NCBI GenBank assembly: GCA_026545225.1
Contig: CM048846.1
Location: forward strand, 58,408,270-58,472,269
Direction: 5' to 3'
Source of the DNA: Cornus controversa
Taxonomy: Eukaryota > Streptophyta > Magnoliopsida > Cornales > Cornaceae
DNA length: 64,000 bases
Shown: one piece after another, positions 23,015-35,363 of the stretch
How positions within the stretch are numbered: the first letter of the stretch is position 1
How the letters are laid out: every line of letters starts with the position of its first letter
Program-made: the position numbers and the translations under genes
Notes under the pieces: generated by a model
What the model was told of the DNA's origin: nothing
Databases searched by the model: none
Seen by the model: the letters and a program-made list of their open reading frames with translations, nothing else

Positions 23015-24850
23015 ATGACAGGGCAATCAAAGATATATCCAAATCAAATTCCGCAACCCATTCCAAGTTCTTCAGTGTTTGTGCATGAAACTCGTCAAGG
23101 CAATCAAGCCAACCCTCCTCCGAAAATGGCTTTGAGAAAAAGAGAAGAGAGCATCGTTGACGTAAGTCGGAAAAGTTTATATGTAGAGGTTGCTTGGTTA
23201 TCGCACCTATTTTATGGGGGGAAGACTAGGGTGTTGCCGGCGCCGGAGATGAGAGGGATATGCCTCAAAGTGGAGGATGACGGAATATGGAAGAGAAGAG
23301 AAATGCTGAGATCATGTCTCATTGGGAAATTTGATAAAGATGTTGGGTTGGTGGAAAAAATAGCAGAATGGGCTACGAAGGTCTGGAGAGTTTCTTGTGG
23401 GGTAAGGGTGGTGCCGATGCCGGATTCCCTTATGTTATTTCAGCTACCGTCACATGCCGAAGCAGTCAGAGTCTTGCTCGAAGGTCGAAGAACATGGGGC
23501 GAGGCTTGCTTGAGGGTGAGAAAAGATCGCCGGATAATTCTGTTTGGACTACCACTGCATGTTTGGTGTGAATCTCTGTTCGATAAAAGGTGGCGTGATT
23601 CCAGATTATGTTTGGGTTGAAGACGATCGGCTGTGCTACAAGGTAGCTGTTATGGAGGTAAAACAGCCGGAGATGGTGCCGACTATTGTGTCTCTTGCAG
23701 GGTGAGATGAAAGGGAGCTTATGACAGAGGAGGAATGGTGGAGATTGATGGATGAGGGTGTTCGCTGGACCAGTCACGGTGGTGACGAAGGGGTTGAATA
23801 GAGGATGGGACATCAGAGGATGGAAACGACGCAAGGACAGGGACGAGTGGGCTTTCACGCACTGGAGACGCGTGGAAAAGAGCGTAGGAATTAGTGGGCA
23901 CGTGGGGCGACTGAGGATAACGGACAGAAGGGGTGGGAGACAGTTGCTGGGACACGTAGAGCAAAAAGGCTGGTTGAGGTTAAAAGGTCATGTGACCACA
24001 AAAGTTGTCTTTCAAATTCAAAGTCAGGGGGGCCTTCTGTTAATATTTCTAATTGCTTTGGGCCACTTTCAAGCCTAATAAACAAAGAGGAAAAGCAGGG
24101 CTTTTTTAGTCATTTGGGATTGGGCCATAAGATGGAACTTCTGGGCCATCCAATTGAGTATAAATGCTAGTTTCACCGAAAGACCAAGAAAGGTAAAGGC
24201 TATAACCTCTCTTCTGGGAATCTCACGTCTGGGCATAGGAAAACTGGGCCTGATTTCTATGGAAAAAATCCTGAGGCGTTTGAACCGAAGAAGAGTAAAA
24301 CATTCAGAGACTTAAACAAGAAAGAGCCTTTCGTTCAGCGCATAGAACAGAGCTTTAATGGCGACAAATCAGCTAACGACGCTGCGGTGCTGGAGAGGCG
24401 ACATAAGGAGGCCGATGAGAGTGGGGTGGTATGGCGAAGGTCGGGGGTGAAGTCCTTTAAAGATGGAACTGGCAGAAACTTGGTGGCTAAAGGTAATTGG
24501 TGTTCTACAAAAAAGCCCCAATCTCTCACTAAATGTTCGTCCACAGGTAAGAGATGGTCAAGAAAAGAAAGGCAGAAGTGGGTTATGAAGTCTAGATCGG
24601 AACATGGGATTAAGAGCGATGATTTACAGGGCAGGTCTTCTTCCAGGAGGCTGGTCCCTATTTCAGCTCCCTCTTCTTATCCTTTTTTTCTTTTTCTGCC
24701 AAGGGGAATTTGGGTAAGGAGTTTTCTGGTGATTCAGTTAATGGAGAAAGGAGTGGGAGGGGTGTGGCTTTTGGGTCTGTCTTGGCCTCTTGGGGAAGTG
24801 TCTGTCAACAGAGAAGATGGGAGGGGAGCTCAGTCTGAGGTATAATGATC
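23015..24850 (+). pseudogene. LINE ORF1 (DUF4283-like RNA-binding protein)
   Basis: ATG at 23015. The first 200 residues read MTGQSKIYPNQ… then SLYVEVAWLSHLF, LRSCLIGKFDKDVG and a VRVVPMPDSLMLFQLPS segment, a pattern of the DUF4283-type domain found in plant LINE ORF1 proteins. A frameshift near 23600 moves the reading into another frame (RRKDRDEWAFTHWRRVEKSVG at about 23824). A later frame covers 24387-24845 with a basic, serine-rich tail. It probably coats LINE RNA. Broken. Confidence 0.6.
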
Positions 24851-25029
24851 ATCAAGCAGTTTCCATTAAGTTGGATAGAATGTATGATGGAATTATTCTG
24901 TGTTGGGAAAGGAATTCAGCTGAGTCTTCAACAATAAGCAACAACAGCTTCAATGAATGAGATGAAGATGCACAATGGGGTGGAATTTGGGAACCATTTC
25001 AGCTCAACAGAGGGATCATGCTGGTTGGG

Positions 25030-25031
25030 GG

Positions 25032-25062
<31 letters not shown>
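25030..25062. repeat. poly-G tract
   Basis: About 30 consecutive Gs (one T-interrupted start at 25025) in the ORF1-ORF2 region. Length may be affected by sequencing or assembly. Confidence 0.8.
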
Positions 25063-25482
25063 AGGATGAATCTGAAGGAGAATTCTCTTATGTTCCTTTT
25101 GACATGAACCAGGCCATTGTGACGCGGAATGATGATAAAGGGGAAGGTTGGGGCTTGACTCACCCTTTGGCAGCCTTAGGCCCTGAAGAAGAAGGGGAGT
25201 ACGAGGGGAACCTAACTGTTAATGAGGAGGTGGAAAATTGGCTGAGAAATAATGTGGAGGAGATGGGACAGAACCTTGGGTTGACATATGCAGGAGAAGA
25301 AGAGAATCTTTGGCGTTCTGGAAGGGAAACAGAAACTAGCGGGGAGAGAAATGCTCATCTTGGAAGGGAGAGAGAGAGCTTCGTAATCTTATCTCCTATG
25401 TTAATTATGAAGGGAGGAGTGGGTCGAAGAGGGGAAGGAGTCAAGGGGGAAGGAGGGAGGAGGAGAAAACTATCATTTGTCT

Positions 25483-28400
25483 ATGAAGATGCAACTTGTG
25501 ACTTGGAATGTTCGGAGACTTAATGACCCGAGCAAGAGGAAGGTGGTGAAGTTGGGCCTGCGCAAATGGGGGGCTCAAATGATTTACCTTCAAGAAACTA
25601 AGTTAAGGAATGTGTCAAAGGAGCTTGTGAAAAGTGTTTGTGGAGGGAGATTTATGGCATGGGAGTCGCTTGATGCTATAGGGACGACAAGAGGTATTTT
25701 GGTGATTTGGGATAAGAGATGGATGTCGAAAAAGGAAGTGTGGAAAGGGAGATTTTCCATCTCTTGTTTGTTCAAACTAGAAGAGGATGGAGCTGAGTGG
25801 ATGTTTATGGGAGTTTATGGTCCGTTGGAAGATGCGGAAAGGGGTGCTTTGTGGGAGGAGCTAGTTGACATTCGCAGACGTTGGGGGTCCCATGGTGTGT
25901 GGGGGGAGACGTTAATGTTGTTCGATTCTCGGAGGAGAGGTCTTTGGGGGGAAGATGGACGGCGGCCATGACTTTATTTTCGGAATTTATTGATTGTGAT
26001 GGTTTGATCGACTTACCTCTAGAAGGTACTCGATTTACGTGGTCTAGTGGCAGAGAACACCCGACTTTTTCTAGGTTGGATCGGTTTCTGATTTCGGGAG
26101 ATTGGGAGGAGAGATTTGCAGATGTGGCGCAGGTGGCAATGGCAAGGCTTACGTCTGATCATGTTCCGTTACTATTGGATTGTGGCAGCTTGAGAAGGGG
26201 CGAAACGCCCTTTAAGTTCAAGAATATGTGGTTTCAGGTGGAAGGATTTAAGGAGATGGTGCAACGATGGTGGGTCGGTTATGAGATACAGGGTAATCCC
26301 ATCTTTGTGCTTGTGGGGAAGATGCGTTGATTGAAGGAGGACTTGAAGAAGTGGAATAAGGAGACGTTCAGGAACCTTGAATGGAGGAAAAACAGGATTA
26401 TGGGAGAGTTAATATAGCTGGATAGGAGGGAGAGTGTGGAGGGGTTGGGGGAGGAGGAAAGATCGAAAATGGAGGAGTGTAAGGCGGAAATTGAGGAGAT
26501 TACTGTAATGGAAGAGATCTCGTGGAGATAGAAATCCCGGGCTTTGTGGTTGAAGGAGGAGGATAGGAATACGAGATTTTTTCATAGGATGGCTAATGCT
26601 CATAGGAGGAGTAATCACATTGGGATGATCAAAATTAATGGAACGGTGCGGAAGAAAGAAGAAGAGGTGGCGAGAGGTGTGACGTCTTTTTATCAGCAGC
26701 TGTTTAGGGAAACTGCAGATTGGAGACCCCTTCTAGGGGGTTTGGAGTTTGATATGATTTCTTCAGAGGATAGGGACCGATTGGAGAGACCTTTTGAGGA
26801 GGAGGAGGTGACATTTGCTCTTCAGTGTTGCCAGGGGGATAAAGCTTTGGGTCCAGACGGGTTTTCTTTGCCTTTTTTCCATTAGATTTGGGAGGAGGTG
26901 AAAAGGGATGTGTTGGCAACTATTCATGATTTTCATGCACATGGAAAGTTTGAAAAGTCCATGAATGCTACTTTTATTACTTTAATTCCAAAAAAGGGAG
27001 GGGCTGATGATGTTAAGGATTTTAGACCTATCAGTTTGCTGGGGAGTATCTACAAAATCATTGCCAAAATTCTAGCGCTTAGGTTGAAGGAAGTGATCAA
27101 TGGAATCATTTCGGAATCTCAAAATGCTTTTGTGGGGGGCCGTCAGATTCTGGACTCTGTTTTGGTGGCTAGTGAATGTGTGGATGCCCGTTCTAGCACT
27201 GGAGAACCAGGGGTGCTTTGTAAGCTTGATGTGGAAAAAGCATATGACCACGTGTGTTGGGATTTTCTGATTTATCTCCTCGAGAGGATGGGGTTTGGGG
27301 AGAAATGGAGAGATTGGATTAAATTTTGTATCTTCACTGTGAGATTCTCAGTTTTGGTCAATGGTGTTCCTTCTGGTTTCTTTGGGAGCTCGAGAGGATT
27401 GAGGCAGGGGGATCCATTATCCCCTTAACTTTTCATTATTGTGATGGAGGCCTTTAGCAGATTGATGAAAAAAGCTTGTGATTTGGGCTACAATAGAGGT
27501 TTCAAAGTGGGGAGGAATCTTGATTGCTAACTAGAAGTGTCTCATTTGCTCTTTGCGAATGATACCATTATCTTTTGCGATGCTGAGAGGACACAGTTGA
27601 GATACCTGAGAGGGACGCTGCTCTGCTTCCAAGCAGTCTCAGGGCTTAAGGTAAATTTTGGAAAAAGTGAGATTGTTCCTGTGGGGGGGAGGTGGAAGAG
27701 ATCGATTTGTTGGCAAATATTTTGGGATGTAGAGTAGGCTCCTTTCCATTGTCTTACTTGGGTCTTCCACTGGGAGTAAAGGCGTAGAGAGCTTCTGTTT
27801 GGGATCCTGTGGTGCATCGGTTTGAGAGACGGCTTGCCGGGTGGAAGAAATAGTATCTCTCAAAAGGGGGTAGAGTGACGTTGATTAAGAGCACGCTTTC
27901 GAGTCTTCCTACTTACTTCATGTCTCTTTTCCCTTTGCCCATTTCTGTGCTGAAAAGATTGGATAGACTTCAGGGAAAGTTTCTGTGGGGTGGCACGGGA
28001 GAGGAGTCTAAATATCATTTGGTTAATTGGGAGTAGATTTGCCTCCCTATTTAGAAGGGAGGGCTAGGGGTGCGGAAATTAAATTTGTTCAACAAAGCTC
28101 TTTTGGGGAAGTGGTTGTGGCGATTTGGGATGGAAAGGGATAGGTTTTGGAGGAGGGTTGTCTGTCTTAAATATGGAGAGGATAGAGGGGGATGGTGCTC
28201 CCTTATATTGAGCACACTGGTTGGGGTTGGATTATAGAGGTATATTGCGAAGGGTTGGAACGAATTTTCCAAACACATTCGAAATAGGGTGAGGGATGGT
28301 CGGTTTGTAAGTTTTTGGAATGATCATTGGTGTGGTGATAGATCATTTGGGATGCTTTATCCGAGACTTGCCAAAATTGCGTTGGATAGACAGATTATGG

Positions 28401-29125
28401 TCAGGCAGTGCTATCACCTTGATGGCGAGCGTCTGGTCTGGGATATTCAGTTTGTGAGATCTTTACATGATTGGGAGGTGGAGGAGATGACCGAGTTTTT
28501 TGCCTTTCTTTACGGACATGCCTGTCCTAGGAGAGGGTGTGATGAGTTGGTTTGGACTGGATCGACCCATGGGAGATTTGAGGTTTGGTCTTTTTATCGG
28601 AATCTGGTAAAGTCTCGCGGACCGTCTTTTCCTTGGAAATGAATCTGGCGGTCTAGAGCTCCTTTGAAGGTGGCTTTCTTTGTGTGGACGACATCTATGG
28701 GGAAGATTCTGACCATGGATAATCTAAGAAAGAAAGGACACATCTTCGCAAATAGGTGCTGTATATGTAAGCGAGCAGAGGAAACGGTTAATCATCTTCT
28801 CCTTCATTACCCTAAAGCGAGGGAGGGATGGGATTTAATTTACGCTATTTTTGGTGTTCAGTGGGTCATGCCTAAGTCATTGGCGAGCTGTATTACTGCT
28901 TGGAATGGCTTTCGAGTGTGTCATGACATTAGGCGTTCTTGGAGGGTTGCTCCTCATTATCTTTGGTGGGCCCTTTGGAAGGGGCAGAACAGGAGAGCTT
29001 TTGAAGATATTGAACAGCCTTGGGGTGTTTTTAGATGCTCTGTTTTCAATTTTCTCTTCTTTTGGTCGGAGGGCTTCTTTTGTTCTTCATCGGAGTCCCA
29101 TTTGACTTTTGTAGATAGTATTTGA
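25483..29125 (+). pseudogene. LINE ORF2: endonuclease, reverse transcriptase, zf-RVT
   Basis: ATG at 25483. The endonuclease domain starts MQLVTWNVRRLND with the catalytic-type QETK segment, then GDVNVVR and LDRFLISGDWEERF plus SDHVPLLL (a frameshift near 25915 separates the halves). The RT has [37 protein letters not shown], the RQGDPLSP turn and an active-site box read as FANDT (normally FADD, so one catalytic aspartate has become asparagine). The C-terminus has a zf-RVT block CCICKRAEETVNHLLLHY at about 28760. Stops at 26328, 26415, 26529, 26883, 27426 and later. It would carry out target-primed reverse transcription; inactive. Confidence 0.9.
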
Positions 29126-30199
29126 ATTTGTTTGATGTGTTTGGGGCGCGTACCCCATTTGGGTGCTTTTTTGTGAAAGTTTTACTTATAAAAAAAAAAG
29201 ATCAAATTGAGGATAGTAAGTTTCTTTAAAACTAGAATAAAAATAACTTAAACGAACTTTCTAAATAAAACTATTTTCAAATAAATAAAGAATAACAATA
29301 TCATCAACATTTTGGCAAAATCAATTAACATTAAAAGATACTAAGAGAGTAAGACTCATGACAAACACTTAACTTGACTTCCCGTATGCAAGAGTGTTAG
29401 CATCACAGTCAAGTAGAATTTCGCAGAAGCAATTAAGACAAAGCCTTAACAAAGAAAAAAAAAAGGAACAAAGAAATAGAGAGAAAAAATAACAATTTAG
29501 TTGCCTAATTATCTGAGTAGTTTAGGCAAAACCTAAACAAAGAGAAAAAAGGAACAAAGAAATAGAGAGAAAAGAATAATATAGTTGCCTAATTATCTAA
29601 GCAATTTTGTTGGAAAGACTATTTTGGTTAAGAAGAACAAAATAGAGAGAGAAAGAATAGAAGGGAAAACACAATGTCTCTCTCTTTTTTATTCAGAATG
29701 GGCAAATAGTAGGCGGGAAAAATGAGGTTTCTTTGTTTCTATTTTGAAAAGATGGAGAAAAAAAAAAGAATAAAGCAAAATAGAGATCTTTTTTTGAAGT
29801 TTTGAATCATACCTTTGAAGTTAGGTTTCCACTTTTTGTTCTTTTTAAATGCAATTAGGCTAAAGTGTTGGACTTTATACTTAAAGACCTTAAATTTCAT
29901 TTCCAAGAATGGGTTGTAGGCCCAAATAAATTCATAAAAAGAACAAGACAACATGATTTAGTAGAAATGTTAGGATCATAAGATCCTATAAGATTCTACG
30001 ATTCTTCATACGATTTGGATTGATTTAGCAATTTGGGATTGTATGATCTTATGATCCTACAAGATTCTACGATCCTAACTTCGATCCTACTGCGATTCTT
30101 CTTCCAAGTGATTCTTCATGCGATCCAAAACAATTTAGCAATTTGGAATAGAAGGAATCCTATGATCTGGATCGGGATTTTAACAACCATGATGTAGAG

Positions 30200-32632
30200 T
30201 AAGTGGTTCATGTGATATAAAAGTGTGTATCAACAAATAAAAGTAAGAAAGATATTGAGAATTATATATATCAATATGCATAAATTTGGTCTGAGAAAAT
30301 ATAAGCAACAAAATTTGGGCCGCATTTTACTCGTCCATATGTTATATGAAACTTTTATTGAAGAATTGTTTTTAACAAAAAGTTACTAAAACACACAAAT
30401 TATCACAATAATAAACCTGTTTCATACAAATAGATCAGCAAAATAAACTGTGTAACAAATAAAATTAGTATCATATACACAACAAGCTTAGACTTATGAG
30501 AACAAAAGAAGCAGCTCAAACATAAAAAATGATTGTATGCAAAATATGAATTATAGCCAAAATATGAACTAGAATGACTTAAAACAATGAAATACAATTG
30601 ATATGTATGGGGAAAAAATTTGTTTTGTTTCTTCCTCTTTATTTTCTTTCTAAAGAAGAGAACAAAAGAAATTTTTCCTGAAAACATAGATTATAAATCC
30701 TTTGAACCAACAATATATTATAACTTATATGGTATAAATACAGGCAAACATGGATCTAATCAGTATGCTTATTTGAGCACAAATAACAATTCACAATTAA
30801 TTTATTTTATTTCATAATCGCAGCAAGGCATTTTATGAGTCCACTGCCAGCAATATTAGAACAATTATTTAGAAACTAAAAATGGAAAAACTGATTTTCT
30901 TTTTCAAATCCAAAATATAACATCCATACAAGTCCATCGTAGTTTGTATTTTCCCTCCTGAACATTATTCTACTGTGCTTACCAAATATAAATAAAACAT
31001 TCATCTACTACATTGCACCCATAAAATATCAGAAAAACAAAATATGATGTGAATTCTTCCAAGATCACATAGCTGCTTAAAAATATCTCCACATCAAGGA
31101 TCCTTTCAACCTATGAGTGACATCACCAATGGTCATGTTGTTTGATAACTCAATTCAATACTTAATTCTGAATACATTAAGTACTTGTTCAGTTGAGTGT
31201 GTTTGAAAACGCAATATAAATAGTGCTTAAAAGAATAAGTAGGTAAAATTTTAAGTGCATGAGACTTCACTTATCACTAAACACTGTACACTTAAAATTA
31301 AAAGAAGTAACAAAGAAATTTTTAATTTTTAAGTAGCATTTAAAATTTCAACAGTTAAAAATTCAGCTCATAACATTTTCAAATTTATCAAACAGTACCT
31401 AAAGAGACTCATATTTTCAGCACAGTCATAACATTGTTGATAGCGTCGAAGAATTTCTAAGCCATTTATGAGTTCAAGGCATAAGTCAAATAAGGCATTC
31501 CACATTCTTCCACTAATAGTAAATTTCCTTTTACTGACTTTGAGGGGCCCTTTTGCCTAAGAACTGTTATGTGACAACTCTTCAACTTCTTCAAACTTCT
31601 TTTATCATTGAGAGAAGTGTTTTGAAAAAAGTTTCTGGGCAATTTTCAGAGATCGAATGATTCATGAACTGTATGTAAAATTAACATTTTTATAGAATAT
31701 TTGCAAATATATCTAATTGACTCAAATTACTAGTGAAATTTGCAGATTAAGCTAGATCAAGCCAAAAGACAATATGGTTTCTTCTCTATGAGACATAATA
31801 TGTTTCCTCTTTTATATTCGTTTCTTTCACTCTTCAAATTCAAATTAATATAGCCTTATCAAACTATAAGGGTCAGCTTTCTCCACTCCTGTGTAAAAGG
31901 TTACTCACTCCTCTTTGATATTCAATTGCCTGTTTGGGAGGAACCTCAACCCCATTAATGTTTTCTGAATTAACAGAGAGTTCCTAAAGGAAGACCATAT
32001 GCATCATCTATGAGGAATCAAGTAGAATGTGCACAAGAACATGTAGTGTCATCTTCCAAGTGATTCTTTATAATATGCATGATTCTTCACCAGCCATTTC
32101 ATTGCCTTTAAGTACAACATATTCAGTTCAACATTTTTTAAATTAATGAATTTCTCTGCCTCAACTTGTGTTTGGATATTATAACCATTGTGAAATATGA
32201 AGTATGCCAGAATTCAGCAAAAGCATAATAACCTGGAAACCGGAAAGATCCAAGGATCAGTATAACCAAATTGCAGTGGAGACCAATAGCTTAGAAGGAC
32301 ATATTACATAAACCCAGAATGTATTAATTAATGCCCCAAAGAGATCAATAGGACGAAACTGCATAAAAATTCAACCTTTAATTTATACACAAAAAGATAG
32401 GAAATTCACACAACCTCCATTTATTTATGCCATGCAACCAATCATTCATTAGACAGTTAGATCACACAGAACCCTTCAGATCCACCAACCAGAAACCACA
32501 ATTAACAACAAGGATGGATCTAATGTTTCGATAAATTTACGAAAACCCATAAACAAAGAAAACCGGAAAGTTCATTCTTCAAACAACAGACACATACATA
32601 TATGCATATATATATATATATGTAATGAGAAT
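30200..32632. other. AT-rich noncoding DNA; includes 3' UTR of the MAPR gene
   Basis: No coding region or repeat structure is seen. A reversed AATAAA-type signal near 32418-32424 lies about 210 bases past the stop of the minus-strand gene and may end its transcript. A TA-rich tract is at 32597-32624. Confidence 0.45.
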
Positions 32633-32935
32633 CTATGAGGCAACTCGGCCAACAATGGGATACTTAGCTTCGAACTTCTTTTCCCAATCGTTGAGGACGC
32701 CTGTCTCTTTGTCGGAGAGGCCGTGGAGAGAGGGACAGACGTCCTCTTCATTTTTGCTCATCTTGGCAAGAGCTCTGCTGGCATCCTTGCCGGCGAACAT
32801 GGCGTAGGCGCCGCCGGGACCGTAGAAGGACTTACCGGCGGTGACATCAAAGATGCGGCCTTTCACAGCCAAGTAGATTGGCTTCGACGGATCTGTACCG
32901 TCGTATTGCTTCAGCTGCTCAGACGTCAGCTCCAT
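32633..32935 (-). CDS. MP3: membrane-associated progesterone-receptor-like (MAPR) steroid-binding protein 3
   Basis: Complete single-exon ORF of 100 codons, ATG at 32935, stop at 32633-32635. The whole protein is one cytochrome-b5-like heme/steroid-binding domain: MELTSEQLKQYDGTD, KPIYLAVKGRIFDVTAGKSF, YGPGGAYAMFAGKDASRALA, and the C-terminal NDWEKKFEAKYPIVGRV. Length and pattern match the short soluble plant members of the MAPR family (Arabidopsis MP3, At2g24940 type, also 100 residues), which lack the N-terminal membrane helix of MSBP1/2. Related proteins bind heme and sterols and modulate cytochrome P450s or receptors. The exact role of this one is inferred. There is no damage; it is the only complete host gene in the window, with retroelements on both sides. 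Confidence 0.93.
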   Translation of the reverse strand: MELTSEQLKQYDGTDPSKPIYLAVKGRIFDVTAGKSFYGPGGAYAMFAGKDASRALAKMSKNEEDVCPSLHGLSDKETGVLNDWEKKFEAKYPIVGRVAS

Positions 32936-33035
32936 TAGGATTATTTAGTGTATTGTGACTTGTGAGGTAAGTACGGCTCCAGTCACTCTCCCCCCCCCTC
33001 TCTCTCTCCAATATATATACAATATATATAGAGAG
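32936..33035 (-). promoter_or_regulatory. promoter and 5' leader of the MAPR gene
   Basis: On the minus strand a TATATATA-type box (33012-33032) is followed by a GA-rich tract (32985-33008) and a 60-base leader to the ATG at 32935. A TATA box plus GA repeat just upstream of the start is typical of plant promoters. Confidence 0.55.
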
Positions 33036-34425
33036 ACAGGAAATGTGAGAATGACTTCCGTGACTAAATACTGTTAAGTAATTATTAGAATTACATAAAT
33101 ATCCATGATTGTGTTTTCTTTATTGTATCATCGTTTTGGGTCTCTATTACATTAATATCCGTGATTGTAATTATGAGAATTACATAATATCGATCGCTAT
33201 TAGTTTAATTAATTACCAAAATAGAAGAACCCTAATTATCAGTTAGTTGTTGGTAAGTTGCTATGGAAAAATCAATCAGTGTGTGGCACCGGCCGATTTT
33301 AAAAATAGGACTTGTGGAATGTATGTTTAGAGTCACCACCTTACATTAGATTATAATGTTTTACGTAACCTACGTGTGAATAAGTAAAGGTGGGCCCAAG
33401 TGTGTTTGATTACCATACCAAATTAATGAATTCGAAGGTTTAGTAATGCATAGATAAGGTAGGTGTTACACACCCCCACACATGCATAGAGAAGGTAGGT
33501 GTTGTTTCTCATGTTGCATTCCACTTCGTGTTGCGACCATGTTCTTAGGAATGAGGGTGTTATGATTTTAAGAATGGTGCATCAAGTAATGCACAGATTG
33601 ATATTATTCTTTTGAGAGATAAACCTTGTCAATAAATGATAAGTTCATACTCTAACTAGCAAGAGCTTGAAAAAGAATGATCGAACTTAGGGTGTTTTTT
33701 TAGTGTACTTAATCATTGTCGTGCAAACCTAGGTTGTATGTCAATTTTTTCATAATGGATTGCTTTGCTAACCAAGTTCATGTGATTTTTTGACTTACCG
33801 TAGGGGTAGGTTTTTCTACGTAAAAATCTCGTGTGCAAGTCTTTATACTTTACTTGTTTATTTACTGCACTTTAAATTGTTTGTTTTATAATGAATGCTT
33901 GGTTGAATGAATGCGCACAACATGTTTGATAAAATGTCATCATCAAACAAATGAGCATATTAACATAGCAATATAGCCAGATTTGCCAAACCGATCAAGA
34001 ACATATTTATATATGTTTATTTCTTTGATAATCTATTTGTTTTGAAAAATATATTTAGTTGGTTTATTTGTTTATGTGCTTTTAGGGTTTATGATAAATT
34101 TGGTATAAATTTATCTTTTGATAATTAAGGTCATTGATCCAAACAAAATCCAATAATTGGTATTAGAGTTTATATCACTATAGATATTTATATCCTTAGG
34201 TCGTATATTTATATAATTTGGTATATATATGCACAAAGTTTAAAAGTTATTGTGTGAATTTAAAATTGGACATAGTTTTCTTTAAAGTCATATTCACCCC
34301 ATCTTTAGGTCTGTTTGATATCTTGTTAAAGATTTTGCAATGCACGTTTGCTTGCATATTGCTAGGTCATTAGTTGAGCCCTCTTCAGTTTGACTCACTT
34401 TTTGAGATAATTGATAAAACACTAT
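33036..34425. other. noncoding DNA with a possible dispersed repeat
   Basis: No gene. Around 33285-33560 there is a GC-richer stretch (gtgtggcaccggccgatttt, then agagtcaccaccttacatta) of a kind often seen as dispersed repeat in eudicots. The rest is AT-rich and may be the LTR belonging to the copia remnant that follows, but no second LTR copy is present. Confidence 0.35.
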
Positions 34426-34429
34426 CATT

Positions 34430-35071
34430 TGGTATCAAAGCAGGTTATTAAACTCCTTAAAAATATCAGAGTCTTGTTATTTTTGTTAAAGTTTATATTC
34501 GCTTGTCAAGTGATATTATAAGAAACGTATTGTGTTACTCTTTATTTGTTTGATATATACTTTTTAAAAGTAATATCTAAGCATGATTTCTTTATATTGA
34601 GTATTTATAAAAGTAATTGAATTTGTAGCTCAATATAAGAGATGATTTTTTTAAAGAAAGGAAAGTCTACGAGACCTATAAAGTTCAATTGAACGAACTA
34701 TACCTACTGGAAATCAAGAATACGTATGTTTTTTTATATCAATAGATGAAAAAGTATGGTAAATAATAGAAAATGGGTATGAATTTTCGTTCAGTGTAGA
34801 TAGAACTAAAACTTGTGCCTGATTATACTAAAAAAGAAATCATATATGCAAATGTGAATTCTAAGGCTTTACATAGTATTGTCTAAGCTATTTCACCTGC
34901 AAAATATGGTAGGATCATGAATTGTCAAATTGCTAGAGAAGCATGGACAATCTTTGAAAAAACACATGAAGGTACAACACCTATTAAGATTTCTAAGCTA
35001 CAAATGCTCATATGTTGATTTAAAAATCTTATTATGGATCATAGTGAAACCTTTAGTGAATACTATTTTAA
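34430..35071 (+). pseudogene. copia gag remnant with PBS-like site
   Basis: A tggtatcaaagcaggtt site near 34431 resembles the tRNA-Met primer site. Broken gag reading follows: a FN.TNYTYWKSRIR segment (about 34684), then REAWTIFEKTHEGTTPIKISKLQML (about 34935-35015), the usual copia gag (UBN2-type) middle. Many stops. The sequence is cut abruptly near 35071 by a different repeat. Confidence 0.6.
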
Positions 35072-35363
35072 TGTAGACATCCCATTTTTACACTTTCTCC
35101 AAACACACCCTTCAATCTCTCAAAATCCAGCTTTTCGAGGACCGCACTATCACATCCGTTTGCGGACCACTTTCAACCAAAACAATCCAGCTATTTGATC
35201 GACGAACGAACTTCGCCATCATGTCTAGCACGTCAAGAAACCCCAAGAACACCTAGGTCGCGTCGAAACACATTTTTGATCGCCCGAATCATCATAGTGG
35301 TAAAATTGTAATTTTGTATCCAAAACTAATACAACTACCCATTCAACAAATAGACTATACCAT
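35072..35363. other. noncoding junction, unclassified
   Basis: Non-repetitive within the window; starts gtagacatcccatttttaca, which resembles some gypsy LTR starts. No gene. Confidence 0.3.

Larger units (their letters stand above)
23004..29197 (+). mobile_element. nearly full-length L1-type LINE
   Basis: About 6.2 kb with a gag-like ORF1, ORF2 (endonuclease, RT, zinc-finger end) and a short A tail (29190-29199). It is flanked by the target duplication AAGATCAAAT (22994-23003 and 29198-29207; the first As may belong to the tail). Both ORFs carry frameshifts and stops. The 5' end starts only about 10 bases before ORF1, so a little leader may be missing. Confidence 0.9.
22932..30191. mobile_element. 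nonautonomous hAT-type element split by a LINE
   Basis: Left end CAAGGTTGTCAAGATC, right end (reverse complement) CATGGTTGTTAAAATC. The element is flanked by an 8-bp direct repeat ATGTAGAG at 22924-22931 and 30192-30199, as expected for hAT. Element DNA proper is 22932-23003 and 29208-30191, about 1.06 kb. It is rich in gatcctac/gtaggatc phrases near the ends and A-rich in the middle, with no transposase. The LINE at 23004-29197 was inserted later. Confidence 0.8.

Noticed and set aside
23466-24085. Minus-strand frames rich in P, S and H within the LINE
   Set aside because: They are antisense shadows of LINE ORF1, which has homology on the plus strand.
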